NCBI GenBank assembly: GCA_044220635.1
Contig: JBGAQP010000017.1
Span: 1-64,000 of the forward strand
Direction of reading: 5' to 3'
Length of the DNA stretch: 64,000 bases
Source: JBGAQP01 sp044220635
Lineage (GTDB): Bacteria; Pseudomonadota; Gammaproteobacteria; Burkholderiales; Usitatibacteraceae
In this document: piece by piece, positions 25,206 through 34,260 of the stretch
Layout: every line of letters begins with the position of its first letter
Position numbering within the stretch: the first letter of the stretch is position 1
The notes under the pieces: generated by a model
Databases searched by the model: none
What the model saw: only the letters and a program-made list of their open reading frames with translations
Told to the model about the DNA's origin: nothing
Translations under genes and position numbers: made by a program

Positions 25206-25220
25206 GGCTTTTCTAAAGCC
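25206..25220 (-). promoter_or_regulatory. Hairpin at the 5' end of the glyQ leader
   Basis: GGCTTT (25206-25211), loop TCT, AAAGCC (25215-25220). The transcript predicted from the promoter at 25224-25252 would begin within the first arm, so the mRNA could start with a short stem-loop. Possibly a 5'-end stability element; small enough to be chance. Confidence 0.35.
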
Positions 25221-25223
25221 ATG

Positions 25224-25252
25224 ATTTTAGTTGTTTTCCCGCACCGCATCAA
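25224..25252 (-). promoter_or_regulatory. Promoter of glyQS
   Basis: Minus strand: TTGATG at 25252-25247, 17-bp spacer, TAAAAT at 25229-25224. The predicted start is near 25217, about 20 nt before the glyQ ATG. The local AT-rich patch contrasts with its GC-rich surroundings. Confidence 0.55.
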
Positions 25253-25304
25253 AACCGCCTGCATTTGGGCTAAGCTCGATGCAACCCCCCGCGGGAGAGG
25301 CGCG

Positions 25305-26063
25305 ATGGAAGAGCCTCCTGGATCCGAAGCCCCCGCCTACGTCTGGCAGACCTGTCTCGATGTCGAGGGCCAGAAAGCTGGCCACTATCTCGAGCACGTC
25401 AACGTTGCCCTGTTCGACCTGATCGAGGGCACACCCCGGCGCGTCCTCGAGCTGGGGTGCGCGGGCGGAATGTTCGGCCTGCAGCTCACGGAGCGCTATC
25501 GCGGCGCGAGCGTGGTCGGCGTGGAACCCGGCCGCGAGGCCGCGGCGCTCGCCGCGACCCGCCTCGATCGCGTCGTGGCGAGCCGCCTCGAAGACCTCGA
25601 TCTCGCGGCCGAAGGATTCCGCGAGGGCGAGTTCGACACCGTGATCGCCGCCGACGTGCTCGAGCACGTGGTCAATCCCTGGAGCGTCCTCGTTCGCCTC
25701 AGGCCCTTCCTCGCGCCGGACGCGCAGATCCTCGCGAGCATTCCGAACACGCGCAACCTCGCGCTCGTCGCCGACCTGCTGGTGCTGGGCCGATGGCGGT
25801 ATCGCGAGCGGGGGCTGCTCGACATCACGCACCTGCGCTTCTTCACGCTCGAGGAGATCCGGCACCTGTTCGCGGAGACCGGCTACCGGCTCGACCGCCA
25901 CGCGGCGAACCTCACGCCGTCGCTGGCGGAGTACTACCGCCGCGGCCGGGGCCGCGAGAAGCTCACGCTCCAGATCGGCCGGCTCACCCTTGCCGACGTG
26001 AGCCCGATGGAGCTCGTGGAACTCTGCGCCGAGCAGTTCCTCGTGCGCGCGCGCCCGGCCTAG
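25305..26063 (+). CDS. Class I SAM-dependent methyltransferase
   Basis: A 252-residue methyltransferase (Methyltransf_23-like). The SAM-binding motif VLELGCAGG is at 47-55, an acidic strand-2 residue lies in GVEPG, and DVLEHVVNPW (about 117-126) is the motif IV region. SIPNTRNLALVADLLVLGRW resembles UbiG-like and glycan-modifying methyltransferases but does not fix a substrate. Divergent from glyQ, convergent with lnt (4-bp overlap of stops). The start at 25305 follows GGGAGAGG; a longer in-frame start would cover the glyQ promoter and is unlikely. Confidence 0.8.
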   Translation: MEEPPGSEAPAYVWQTCLDVEGQKAGHYLEHVNVALFDLIEGTPRRVLELGCAGGMFGLQLTERYRGASVVGVEPGREAAALAATRLDRVVASRLEDLDLAAEGFREGEFDTVIAADVLEHVVNPWSVLVRLRPFLAPDAQILASIPNTRNLALVADLLVLGRWRYRERGLLDITHLRFFTLEEIRHLFAETGYRLDRHAANLTPSLAEYYRRGRGREKLTLQIGRLTLADVSPMELVELCAEQFLVRARPA

Positions 26064-27595
26064 GCCCGGCGGCGGCGCAGTGCCGTGGCCGCGAGCAGCC
26101 CCGCGGCGATCGCCAGGGCGGGCGCGTTGCCCCAGCGCGCGTAGGGCGTCGCCCCGGCGCGCGGGACGACGCGCTCGACGATGGAGCCGGTCGTGAACTG
26201 CGGCAGCCGCGCTACCACGCGGCCGCGCTCGTCGATGGCCGCGGTGACGCCGGTGTTGGTGGAGCGCAGCACCCAGCGCCGCGTCTCGATGGCGCGCATC
26301 TGGGAGGCCTGCAGGTGCTGGTCGGCGGCCAGCGTCTCGCCGAACCAGGCGTCGTTGCTCACGTTGAGCAGCGCCTCGGCCGCGGGAAGGTGGTCGATGA
26401 CCTCCTCGCCGAACATGTCCTCGTAGCAGATCGCCACGCCCAGGCTCAGCCCCGCGGCCACGATCGGCGCCTGCGCGCGCTCGCCGCGCGCGAAGTCGGT
26501 GAGCGGGATCTGCAGGATCGCGAGGATCCAGCCGAAGCCGGGGGGGATGAACTCGCCGAAGGGCACGAGGTGGCGCTTCCGATAGGCCTGCGTCCGGCCG
26601 GGCCCCAGCGTCACGACGCTGTTGTAGTACCGGGTGCCCTCCCCCGCGGCCTGGCGCTCGACCGCGCCCAGGAGGATCTCCTTGCCGGCCTCCGCGGCGT
26701 GGCGCCGCAACTCCTCCAGGTAGTCCGGAGGCAGGCGGTCGAGGAACGCCGGCAGCGCCGTCTCGGGAAGAACGACGACCCGCGCCGGCGAATCGAGGAC
26801 CATCCGCCGGTAGAGCACGAGCGTCTTCGCCCGCCACTCGTCGCGCCACTTGAGGTGCTGGGGAATGTTCCCCTGCAGGAGCGCCACGCTCACGGGCTCT
26901 CCCGCGGGCCGGCTCCACTCCGCGAGCCGCAGGAACCCGCCCGCGGCGAACAGGGCGGCGAGCCCCGCGAGCGCGGCGTACCGCGGCCGCGACCAGGGCG
27001 TGCTCGTCACGAGCGCCGCGAGCAGCGAGGCCGCGGCCGCGGCCGCGAGCGTCACGCCCGGCGTCCCGGCGAGCGGCGCGAATCCCGCGAGCGGCCCCGA
27101 GGGCGCCTGCGAGGTGCCGAAGGAAAGCCAGGGAAATCCCGTGAAGAGCCAGCCGCGGGTCCACTCGGCGAGCGTGAACGCGGCGGGCATCGCCGCCCAC
27201 AGGCGCCAGCCGAGGGCGGGCGCGAGCCGCCGCGCGACCCAGCCAGCGAGCGCCGGGAAGAGCGCGAGGTAGGCGCACAGGAGGAAGGTGGCGAGCGCGG
27301 CGAGCACCACCGGCATCGCGCCGTGGAAGTGCAGGCTCACGAAGACCCAGGACACGCCCGCGGCGAACAGCCCCAGCCCGAAGGCGAAGCCCGAGAGCGC
27401 GGCCTGCAGGGCCGAGCCGCTGCCCGCCCAGACGCGGAAGAGCACGGCGAGCGCGAGGATCGGAAGGGGCCAGAGGTAGAACGGCGCGAAGCCCAGCACG
27501 CAGGCCGCGCCCGCGAGCACCGGCACGGCCACGCCCCGCGCGAGGATGCGGGTGGCCGAGCGCCTCGCCGGCGGGGCTCCCGCCGGCGCCGTCAC
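26060..27595 (-). CDS. lnt: Apolipoprotein N-acyltransferase
   Basis: Adds the third acyl chain to the N-terminal Cys of lipoproteins in the inner membrane, allowing Lol sorting; the window also encodes the lipoproteins MltA and LolB. The 511-residue protein has about six to eight N-terminal membrane helices and a periplasmic nitrilase domain with the triad E278 (VLPETALPAF), K340 (YRKRHLVPFGE) and C390 (AICYED). Its start overlaps the corC stop by 4 bp. Confidence 0.95.
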   Translation of the reverse strand: MTAPAGAPPARRSATRILARGVAVPVLAGAACVLGFAPFYLWPLPILALAVLFRVWAGSGSALQAALSGFAFGLGLFAAGVSWVFVSLHFHGAMPVVLAALATFLLCAYLALFPALAGWVARRLAPALGWRLWAAMPAAFTLAEWTRGWLFTGFPWLSFGTSQAPSGPLAGFAPLAGTPGVTLAAAAAASLLAALVTSTPWSRPRYAALAGLAALFAAGGFLRLAEWSRPAGEPVSVALLQGNIPQHLKWRDEWRAKTLVLYRRMVLDSPARVVVLPETALPAFLDRLPPDYLEELRRHAAEAGKEILLGAVERQAAGEGTRYYNSVVTLGPGRTQAYRKRHLVPFGEFIPPGFGWILAILQIPLTDFARGERAQAPIVAAGLSLGVAICYEDMFGEEVIDHLPAAEALLNVSNDAWFGETLAADQHLQASQMRAIETRRWVLRSTNTGVTAAIDERGRVVARLPQFTTGSIVERVVPRAGATPYARWGNAPALAIAAGLLAATALRRRRA

Positions 27596-28419
27596 TGCGG
27601 CTCCCGCGGCTTGTCGACGAGCAGCGAGTGGACCTTGCGGCTGTCGGCGCGCAGCACCTGGAAGCCGAGCCCGTCGATGGCGATCGACTCGCCGCGCTTG
27701 GGCAGGCGGCCGAAGCGGCTCACCACGAGCCCGCCCACCGTGTCGAAGTCCTCGTCGGGGAACTGCGTGCCGAAGTGCGCGTTGAAGTCGGCGATCTCGG
27801 TGCCCGCCTTGACGCGGTAGCGGCCGTTGCGGTCGAGCAGGATGTTGTCCTCGGTCTCGTCGAAGTCGTACTCGTCCTCGATGTCGCCCACGATCTGCTC
27901 GATCACGTCCTCGATCGTGATGAGGCCCGCCACCCCGCCGTACTCGTCGACGACGATGGCGATGTGATTGCGGTTGGCGCGGAACTCCTTGAGCAGCACG
28001 TTGAGGCGCTTGGACTCGGGGACGAAGACCGCCGGGCGCAGCATGTCGCGCACGTTGAACTCGGCCTCCGCGTAGAAGCGCAGCAGGTCCTTCGCGAGGA
28101 GGATGCCGATCACGTTGTCGCGGTTGTCCTCGTAGACCGGGAAGCGCGAGTGCGCCGTCTCGATCACGACGGGGATGAACTTCTCGGGGCTCTCGGCCAC
28201 GTCGATCATGTCCATCTGCGAGCGCGGGATCATCACGTCGCGCACCTGCGTCTCCGAAACCTGCAGCACGCCCTCGATCATCGACAGGGCGTCGGCGTCG
28301 AGCAGCTTCCTCTCGAAGGCGGAGTGCAGCAGCTCCACCAGCTGCCCGCGGTCCTCGGGCTCCCTCAGCAGCAGCGAGGAAAGGCGCTCGAGCAGGCCCG
28401 GCTTGGGCGGTTCGTCCAT
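27592..28419 (-). CDS. corC: CorC-type CBS-domain protein
   Basis: 275-residue soluble protein with two CBS domains (about 65-185) and a C-terminal CorC/HlyC transporter-associated domain (about 195-270). Conserved runs are VRDVMIPRSQMD, HSRFPVYEDNRDNVIGIL and VVDEYGGVAGLITIEDV. It lacks the DUF21 membrane domain, so it is the short CorC form linked to Mg/Co efflux in enterics. Conserved order lnt-corC-ybeY-phoH. Confidence 0.92.
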   Translation of the reverse strand: MDEPPKPGLLERLSSLLLREPEDRGQLVELLHSAFERKLLDADALSMIEGVLQVSETQVRDVMIPRSQMDMIDVAESPEKFIPVVIETAHSRFPVYEDNRDNVIGILLAKDLLRFYAEAEFNVRDMLRPAVFVPESKRLNVLLKEFRANRNHIAIVVDEYGGVAGLITIEDVIEQIVGDIEDEYDFDETEDNILLDRNGRYRVKAGTEIADFNAHFGTQFPDEDFDTVGGLVVSRFGRLPKRGESIAIDGLGFQVLRADSRKVHSLLVDKPREPQ

Positions 28420-28467
28420 TCGGAAAGGGGGGGTTCGCGACCCGGATACTCTAGCACCGACACCGCG

Positions 28468-28914
28468 TCAGCGCGGCGCGTAGGGATCGGCGAAGCCGAG
28501 CCGCGCGAGCACCGCCTTCTCGCGCCGCTCCATGCGCGCGGCCTCGGCCGGGCGCTCGTGGTCCCAGCCCTGGAGGTGCAACAGCCCGTGGACGAGCAGG
28601 TGCGCGTAGTGCGCCTCGATCGCCTTGCCCTGCTCCCGCGCCTCGCGCGCGACCACCGGAGCACAGATCACGATGTCGCCCGCGAGCGGGCCGCGTCCGG
28701 CCTCGTAGGCGAAGGTGAGCACGTTGGTCGCGTAGTCCCGGCCGCGGAAGTCGCGGTTGAGCCTGCGGCCCTCCCGCTCGGCCACGAAGCGCAGCGTTAC
28801 CGCGGCGTCGCGCGTGAGCGCGGCGCGCGACCACGCGGCGAGTCGGCGTTCGGCGGGGATGTGGCGCGCGCGGCTGGCGCGCTGGACCGCGAGCGCGAGC
28901 CTCGGGCCCGCCAT
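28468..28914 (-). CDS. ybeY: Endoribonuclease YbeY
   Basis: Single-strand RNase needed for 16S rRNA 3' maturation and ribosome quality control. It has 148 residues, with the zinc motif H109-G-L-L-H113-L-Q-G-W-D-H119 and the conserved N-V-L-T-F segment at 64-68. Its ATG shares one base with the phoH stop (TGATG), so the pair is coupled. Confidence 0.95.
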   Translation of the reverse strand: MAGPRLALAVQRASRARHIPAERRLAAWSRAALTRDAAVTLRFVAEREGRRLNRDFRGRDYATNVLTFAYEAGRGPLAGDIVICAPVVAREAREQGKAIEAHYAHLLVHGLLHLQGWDHERPAEAARMERREKAVLARLGFADPYAPR

Positions 28915-29864
28915 CAGCGCGCCCGCCGGTCGTAGGCGTCGACGATGGCCTGGACCAGGGGGTGGCGCACCACGTCGTCGGACTGGAACTCGGTGAACGC
29001 GATGCCGCGCACGCTCTTCAGCACGGCCCTCGCGTCGACGAGCCCCGAGGCCTGGCCCTTGGCGAGGTCGATCTGCGTCACGTCGCCCGTGACCACCGCC
29101 TTCGAGCCGAAGCCGATCCTCGTGAGGAACATCTTCATCTGCTCGGGCGTCGTGTTCTGCGCCTCGTCGAGGATCACGAACGCGTGGTTGAGCGTCCTGC
29201 CGCGCATGAAGGCGAGCGGCGCGATCTCGATCGCGCCGCGGTCGAACATGCGGTGCACCTTGTCGTAGCCCATGAGGTCGTAGAGCGCGTCGTAGAGCGG
29301 TCGCAGGTACGGGTCCACCTTCTGCGCGAGGTCGCCGGGGAGGAACCCGAGCTTCTCGCCCGCCTCCACGGCGGGCCGCGTGAGGATGATGCGCTTGACC
29401 ACGTCCCTCTCGAAGGCGTCGACCGCGGCAGCCACGGCGAGGTAGGTCTTCCCGGTGCCCGCCGGGCCGATGCCGAAGGTGATGTCGGAGGAGCGCATCT
29501 GCTTCAGGTACTGCGCCTGGCGCGGCGAGCGCGCCGTGAGCTCGCTGCGCCGCGGGAGCATGAGGGGCGGGGATTGCAGGTCGCCGCCGGCGCTGCGATG
29601 CCCGATCTCCACGAGCCCGAGCTGGATGTCCTCGACGGTGAGCTCGCGCGTCGCCTGCTCGTAGAAGCGGCCCAGAGCCCGCGCGGCGACGGCCGCCTGC
29701 CCGGGCGGGCCCGAGATGCGGAAGCGCGCGCCGCGGCGCGCGATCGCCACGTCGAGCGCGTTCTCGATCTGGCGCAGGTTCGCGTCCAGCGGGCCGCACA
29801 GCGCCGCGAGCCGGGCATTGTCCACCGGCGAGAGCGCGAGGTCCTGGGTCTGGGTCTTCGGCAC
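28914..29864 (-). CDS. ybeZ: PhoH-like ATPase (YbeZ)
   Basis: PhoH-family P-loop ATPase, 316 residues, partner of YbeY in RNA metabolism. Walker A GPAGTGKT at 133-140; Walker B ILDEAQ with DEAQ at 233-236; an N-terminal KH-like region at about 30-95. The GTG start at 29864 lies four bases past the T-tract of a terminator (29869-29905) and no Shine-Dalgarno sequence precedes it. The family alignment begins close to this codon, so a much later start is unlikely. Confidence 0.93.
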   Translation of the reverse strand: MPKTQTQDLALSPVDNARLAALCGPLDANLRQIENALDVAIARRGARFRISGPPGQAAVAARALGRFYEQATRELTVEDIQLGLVEIGHRSAGGDLQSPPLMLPRRSELTARSPRQAQYLKQMRSSDITFGIGPAGTGKTYLAVAAAVDAFERDVVKRIILTRPAVEAGEKLGFLPGDLAQKVDPYLRPLYDALYDLMGYDKVHRMFDRGAIEIAPLAFMRGRTLNHAFVILDEAQNTTPEQMKMFLTRIGFGSKAVVTGDVTQIDLAKGQASGLVDARAVLKSVRGIAFTEFQSDDVVRHPLVQAIVDAYDRRAR

Positions 29865-29868
29865 GTGG

Positions 29869-29905
29869 AAAGGAAAAGGCCCGATGCCGCTCGGGGCATC
29901 GGGCC
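29869..29905 (-). terminator. Intrinsic terminator after the zinc metalloprotease gene
   Basis: Perfect 11-bp stem GGCCCGATGCC/GGCATCGGGCC (29878-29888 with 29895-29905), 6-nt loop, followed on the minus strand by TTTTCCTTT. It should end transcription from the metalloprotease gene immediately before phoH. Confidence 0.85.
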
Positions 29906-29925
29906 CATTGTAGACCCCCCGTGCT

Positions 29926-32622
29926 TCAGACGCCCGCGCGGGCGAGCGGCGCCTTGAGCGCCTCCTCGAGGGAGTTGAGGCTCTCGGAGAGGTGCGCGCG
30001 CGTCTCCTTGGAGAACGCGGGCTTCGACTGGGAAGCGCGGATCTCCGCGGCGAGCGCGATCGCGTTCATCCGCACGAGGCTGCGAGCGTCCGCGGGCAGG
30101 CTCGCGGAGGGCTTGACCAGCATGCCCGCCACCCGCTTCAGGTGCTCGCGCTGGAGGTTTCGCCGCATCGGCGTCACCTCGCGCCCGCTCTTCAGCTCGC
30201 TCCAGATCGAGGCCTGGAGCGTGTCGTAGAGCTCGGAGAGCCGGAAGGCCTCCTTCGGGTTCGCGGCGAGGTTCTGGCTCTCGACGATGCGCCCGGCCAC
30301 CGCGTCGCTCATCACCTGGTCGAGCACCCCGCGCTGCATGCCGAGCACCGTGCCCGAGAGGCTGAACATCGGCTGGGGGTTGGTCTGGCCGCGCACGAGG
30401 TCGTCGAAGTAGTCGAGGCGGTTGTGCGGCACGCTCGCGAGCAGCTCGGGCTTGAAGCGGAAGCTGTCGACCGCGAGCGCGCCCTCGGCGATGAGCTTGA
30501 GGGCCTCGCGCTGCTGCGCCGCGGGCACCGGGGCGAACGGAAGGCGCCCCGAGCCGGCGCGGTCGCGCAGCTGGATCACGCCGCCGATGTACTTCGTGGC
30601 GGGCGCGAGCCCCCGGCCGAGCTGCTGGAAGCCCGCCGCGAGGCTGCGGCGCAGCGTGTCGTAGCTCTCGCCGGGCTTCAGGCTCTTCGATTCCAGCCGG
30701 TCCCAGAGCTCGCGCGAGAGGTTCAGGCGCTTGCGGAAGTACCCGAGCGGATCGTTCGTGAGGTCCCAGACGTTGGCGGTCGGGTCCATCCCCTGGGGCG
30801 CGCCGCCGATGAAGGAGTCCTCGTCGGTACCGTAGGCGAGCCAGGGCTCCTTTGCGCCGCGCGCGGCGATCGCCTCGAGCTCCTCCTTCTCGCGGGCGGG
30901 TTCGATCGGCTTGTAGCCGTACTCGATCGCCCAGAAGTCGTACGGACCGAGCCCCGGCATGACGTAGTCGGACTTCGGCTCACCCTTCAGCGGGATGTTG
31001 AAGGGCGGGTAGTCCATGATCGAGCCGACGACGCCGTTCTTCTTCGTGAATGCCGGGTCGCGCAGCTGCGCGGCGGTGTAGATCGTCGAGGAGCGGAAGT
31101 TGTGGCGCAGGCCGAGGGTGTGGCCGACCTCGTGCGTGATGACCTCCTTCACGTAGGCGTTCACGAAGGCGTCGGCCTCGGGGCTGCCGGGCTCGATCTC
31201 GCCCCTCGCCTCGAGGAGGTCCATGGCGAAACCGGCCTCCTCGTGGGCCTCGTTCGCGAAGGTGCAGAACGCGGCCTCGTCGCCCAGGAAGCCGGGCATC
31301 GCGTGGCGGTGCGCGCCACCGAGGCTTCGCGGCGCGTCCTCGACGACGAAGCGCCGGCTGCCGCGCGTGAAGCCGTCGGTCATCAGGATGTCGGCGTCGA
31401 GGATCTCGCCCGTGCGCGGGTCCACCTGGCTCGGGCCGATGGCGGGGCCACCGTCCGAGGCGAGGTACCAGCGCACCGTGGCGTGGCGGATGTCGGCGGT
31501 GTCGAAGCTCGCGTCGGCGGGCTGCACCTTCGCCTGGATCGCGTTCTTGAAGCCGATGCGCTCGAAGGCCTGGTTCCACTCGAGGATCCCGTCGATGACG
31601 GCCTGGCGGTACTTCTCGGGGATGTTGCGGTCCACCCAGTAGACGATCGGCTGCTTCGGCTCGGAGAGCGCCGCGGCGGGGTCCTTCTTCTCCAGGCGCC
31701 AGCGGTTGGCGAAGTACACCTTCGGGTTCGGGTCGAGGTCGTCGCTGAAGTCGGTGAACCCGGTCGTGAAGTAGCCCACGCGCTCGTCGGCGACGCGCGG
31801 CGCCATCGGCTCGGGCAGCTTCGCGAAGTTGTAGCGGTAGCCGAGGAAGAGGCTGCGGGGATCCGGGGTGTTCATCGGCGGATCGACCTTCGGTTGCGCG
31901 GGATTGGGCACCAGCGGCGGGGCGGGGAGCTTGGGCACCGAGAAGTGCAGCGACACGTCGAACCCGGCGGTGGTCTCGCTGTTCGAGGCCTTCACGAGGC
32001 TGGAATTCTTCGCGTCGAGCGCGAAGGGCAGGCGGAACGCCGTCTCGAGCTGCGTGGACGCGCCCGGCAGGTCGCCCAGCAGCAGCGCGTTCGCCTCCAC
32101 GAGGATCGCCTTGCTGTCGGGATGCGGCGCGCTCGCCACGGCGGCCGAGGCGAGCAGGCTGTCGGAGAAGCTCGCCTTCACCGCGCGCTCGACGGCGCCG
32201 CCCTTGGTGCGGAAGCGCATGTTCTTCGCGACGAGCTGCACCTGGCTGCCGACCTTGCGGAACTCGACCACGTGCCGCGCGCCCATCAGGCCGGCGATCA
32301 CGAAGCGCTCGCCGAGCGCGTTCGTGCGCACGGTCGAGAAGTAGAACGGCTGGTCGAGCTGCCCGGGCTTGATCTCGATCCAGGTCTTGTCGTCCTTCTG
32401 CCAGAGCGTGAAGAAGCCGGGGGTCTCCTTCGCGTCCTTCACGACGTCCTTGAAGGGCTTGGGCTGGCCCGGCGCCGCGGGGGCGGCGGCGGGTGCCCCG
32501 GGAGCGGCGCCCGCCGGGGGGCCGTTCGGCGCAGGCGCCTGGGCCAGGGCGGGAAGGGCCGCGGCGAGCACGAGGGCGGCGGCGGCGCGGGAGAGAAAGG
32601 GAATGTGCGCAGTGGCTGTCAT
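29926..32622 (-). CDS. Secreted zinc-dependent metalloprotease (DUF5117/DUF5118 type)
   Basis: An 898-residue exported protein with a signal peptide ending ALPALAQ and a Pro/Ala/Gly-rich linker (about 28-55). The zinc site is H497-E-V-G-H501-x5-H507-N, the extended metzincin-like motif. N- and C-terminal regions resemble the DUF5117/DUF5118/DUF4953 architecture of large bacterial metalloproteases. The start at 32622 was chosen for the signal peptide; a longer frame would bury it. It sits between miaB and phoH, two genes usually adjacent, and has its own strong terminator, so it looks like an insertion into a conserved operon. Substrate unknown. Confidence 0.85.
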   Translation of the reverse strand: MTATAHIPFLSRAAAALVLAAALPALAQAPAPNGPPAGAAPGAPAAAPAAPGQPKPFKDVVKDAKETPGFFTLWQKDDKTWIEIKPGQLDQPFYFSTVRTNALGERFVIAGLMGARHVVEFRKVGSQVQLVAKNMRFRTKGGAVERAVKASFSDSLLASAAVASAPHPDSKAILVEANALLLGDLPGASTQLETAFRLPFALDAKNSSLVKASNSETTAGFDVSLHFSVPKLPAPPLVPNPAQPKVDPPMNTPDPRSLFLGYRYNFAKLPEPMAPRVADERVGYFTTGFTDFSDDLDPNPKVYFANRWRLEKKDPAAALSEPKQPIVYWVDRNIPEKYRQAVIDGILEWNQAFERIGFKNAIQAKVQPADASFDTADIRHATVRWYLASDGGPAIGPSQVDPRTGEILDADILMTDGFTRGSRRFVVEDAPRSLGGAHRHAMPGFLGDEAAFCTFANEAHEEAGFAMDLLEARGEIEPGSPEADAFVNAYVKEVITHEVGHTLGLRHNFRSSTIYTAAQLRDPAFTKKNGVVGSIMDYPPFNIPLKGEPKSDYVMPGLGPYDFWAIEYGYKPIEPAREKEELEAIAARGAKEPWLAYGTDEDSFIGGAPQGMDPTANVWDLTNDPLGYFRKRLNLSRELWDRLESKSLKPGESYDTLRRSLAAGFQQLGRGLAPATKYIGGVIQLRDRAGSGRLPFAPVPAAQQREALKLIAEGALAVDSFRFKPELLASVPHNRLDYFDDLVRGQTNPQPMFSLSGTVLGMQRGVLDQVMSDAVAGRIVESQNLAANPKEAFRLSELYDTLQASIWSELKSGREVTPMRRNLQREHLKRVAGMLVKPSASLPADARSLVRMNAIALAAEIRASQSKPAFSKETRAHLSESLNSLEEALKAPLARAGV

Positions 32623-32697
32623 GGCGGCTCCGGGAATCGTCAGCGGTGCGAAGCGGCGAACGCTATCACGCGTCCGGCAAGGTTTTGTCACGAAATG

Positions 32698-34053
32698 TCA
32701 CAGGGCAGGTCGGGGCTCACTTACAGGGATTCGGGCGCGCAGGCTGTGGGGCAGCGCCTCCGTGATCTCCACGTCCACGAAGCGGCCGACGAGGCTGGGC
32801 GGGCCCGCGAAGTTCACGACGCGGTTGTTCTCGCTGCGGCCGGCGAGCTCCCGCGGGCTCTTCTTCGACGGCCCCTCGACCAGGACGCGCTGGCGCGTGC
32901 CGACCATGGCCCGGGAGCATTCCTCGGAAAGGGACTGCAGCCGCGCCTGGAGGCGCTGCAGCCGCGCGAGCTTCACGGCCTGCGGCGTGTCGTCCGGGAG
33001 GTTCGCCGCGGGCGTGCCGGGCCGGAGGCTGTAGACGAAGCTGAAGGCGCCGTCGAAGCGGACGTCTTCCACGAGCTTCATCGTCGCCTCGAAATCCGCC
33101 TCGGTCTCGCCGGGAAAGCCGACGATGAAATCGCTCGAGATCGAGATGCCGGGGCGCGCCGCGCGCAGCCGCCGGACGATCGAGCGGTACTCCATCGCCG
33201 TGTAGTTGCGCTTCATCGCCGCGAGCACGCGGTCCGAGCCCGACTGGACGGGCAAGTGGACCTGGGAGACGAGCTTCGGGATGCGCGTGTAGGCCTCGAC
33301 GAGGCGCGGCGTGAATTCCAGCGGATGCGATGTCGTGTAGCGGATGCGCTCGATGCCCTCCACGCGCGCCACGTGCGCGAGGAGCAGCGCGAAGTCGGCG
33401 CTCTCCCCGTCGGCGAGCGTGCCCGCGTAGGCGTTCACGTTCTGGCCGAGGAGCGTGACTTCCATCACGCCCTGCGCCGCGAGGCCGCGCACCTCCGCCA
33501 ACACGTCGTCGAAGGGCCGCGAGACCTCCTCGCCACGCGTGTAGGGCACGACGCAGAAGCTGCAGTACTTGCTGCAGCCCTCCATGATCGAGACGAAGGC
33601 CGAAGCGCCCTCGCTGCGGGCGGGCGGGAGGTGGTCGAACTTCTCGATCTCGGGGAACGAGATGTCCACTTGCGCGCGCCCGGTGGCGCGCCGCTCGGCG
33701 ATGAGCTGCGGCAACCGGTGCAGCGTCTGCGGCCCGAACACGAGGTCGACGATGGGCGCGCGGCGCACGAGCTCCTCGCCCTCCTGGCTCGCCACGCAGC
33801 CGCCGACGCCCACGAGCAGCCCCGGCTTCGCCTTCTTGAGCGGCTTCAGGCGCCCGAGGTCGGTGAAGACCTTCTCCTGCGCCTTCTCGCGCACGGAGCA
33901 GGTGTTGAAGACGATGAGGTCCGCCTCGGCGGGGTCCGCGGTCTTCTCGTAGCCTTCCGCGGCGGCGAGCACGTCGGCCATCTTCTCCGAGTCGTACTCG
34001 TTCATCTGGCACCCGAAGGTGCGGATGAAGACCTTCTTGCGGGATTCGGGCAT
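32698..34053 (-). CDS. miaB: tRNA-2-methylthio-N6-dimethylallyladenosine synthase MiaB
   Basis: Radical-SAM methylthiotransferase acting on i6A37 of tRNA. The 451-residue protein has an N-terminal MTTase domain with cluster ligands C15, C52 and C86, the radical-SAM triad C160, C164, C167 (EGCSKYCSFC) and a C-terminal TRAM domain (about 380-445). All ligands present. Divergent from the subtilase gene; a minus-strand TAGAAT at 34117-34112 is a possible -10. Confidence 0.96.
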   Translation of the reverse strand: MPESRKKVFIRTFGCQMNEYDSEKMADVLAAAEGYEKTADPAEADLIVFNTCSVREKAQEKVFTDLGRLKPLKKAKPGLLVGVGGCVASQEGEELVRRAPIVDLVFGPQTLHRLPQLIAERRATGRAQVDISFPEIEKFDHLPPARSEGASAFVSIMEGCSKYCSFCVVPYTRGEEVSRPFDDVLAEVRGLAAQGVMEVTLLGQNVNAYAGTLADGESADFALLLAHVARVEGIERIRYTTSHPLEFTPRLVEAYTRIPKLVSQVHLPVQSGSDRVLAAMKRNYTAMEYRSIVRRLRAARPGISISSDFIVGFPGETEADFEATMKLVEDVRFDGAFSFVYSLRPGTPAANLPDDTPQAVKLARLQRLQARLQSLSEECSRAMVGTRQRVLVEGPSKKSPRELAGRSENNRVVNFAGPPSLVGRFVDVEITEALPHSLRARIPVSEPRPAL

Positions 34054-34260
34054 GGCGTGGGCCTGGTACGCGGAGGTTGATTCCGGGCAGGCGGGCGTTG
34101 CGGAAGGCGCGATTCTACCCGTTTCCCGGCCCCCGGCGGGGGCCGTGCCTCGCCGGGGCCCGTACCCCCGGGGCGGCCCCGCGCCCCCGAAATCCCGCTA
34201 GAATTGCGCGCTTCGCCCGCACGGACACCCCGCGGCGGGCGCCCTCCCGGAGACCCCGAC
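34054..34260. promoter_or_regulatory. Divergent intergenic region between miaB and the subtilase gene
   Basis: Carries two oppositely oriented TAGAAT hexamers: minus strand 34117-34112 (59 bp before miaB) and plus strand 34199-34204 (57 bp before the subtilase ATG). No good -35 elements accompany them. The middle is very G/C-rich (34120-34190). No small gene seen. Confidence 0.3.

Noticed and set aside
29992..34080. 1362-codon plus-strand frame opposite the metalloprotease and miaB
   Set aside because: Pure antisense shadow of two well-supported genes; no motif or start signal.
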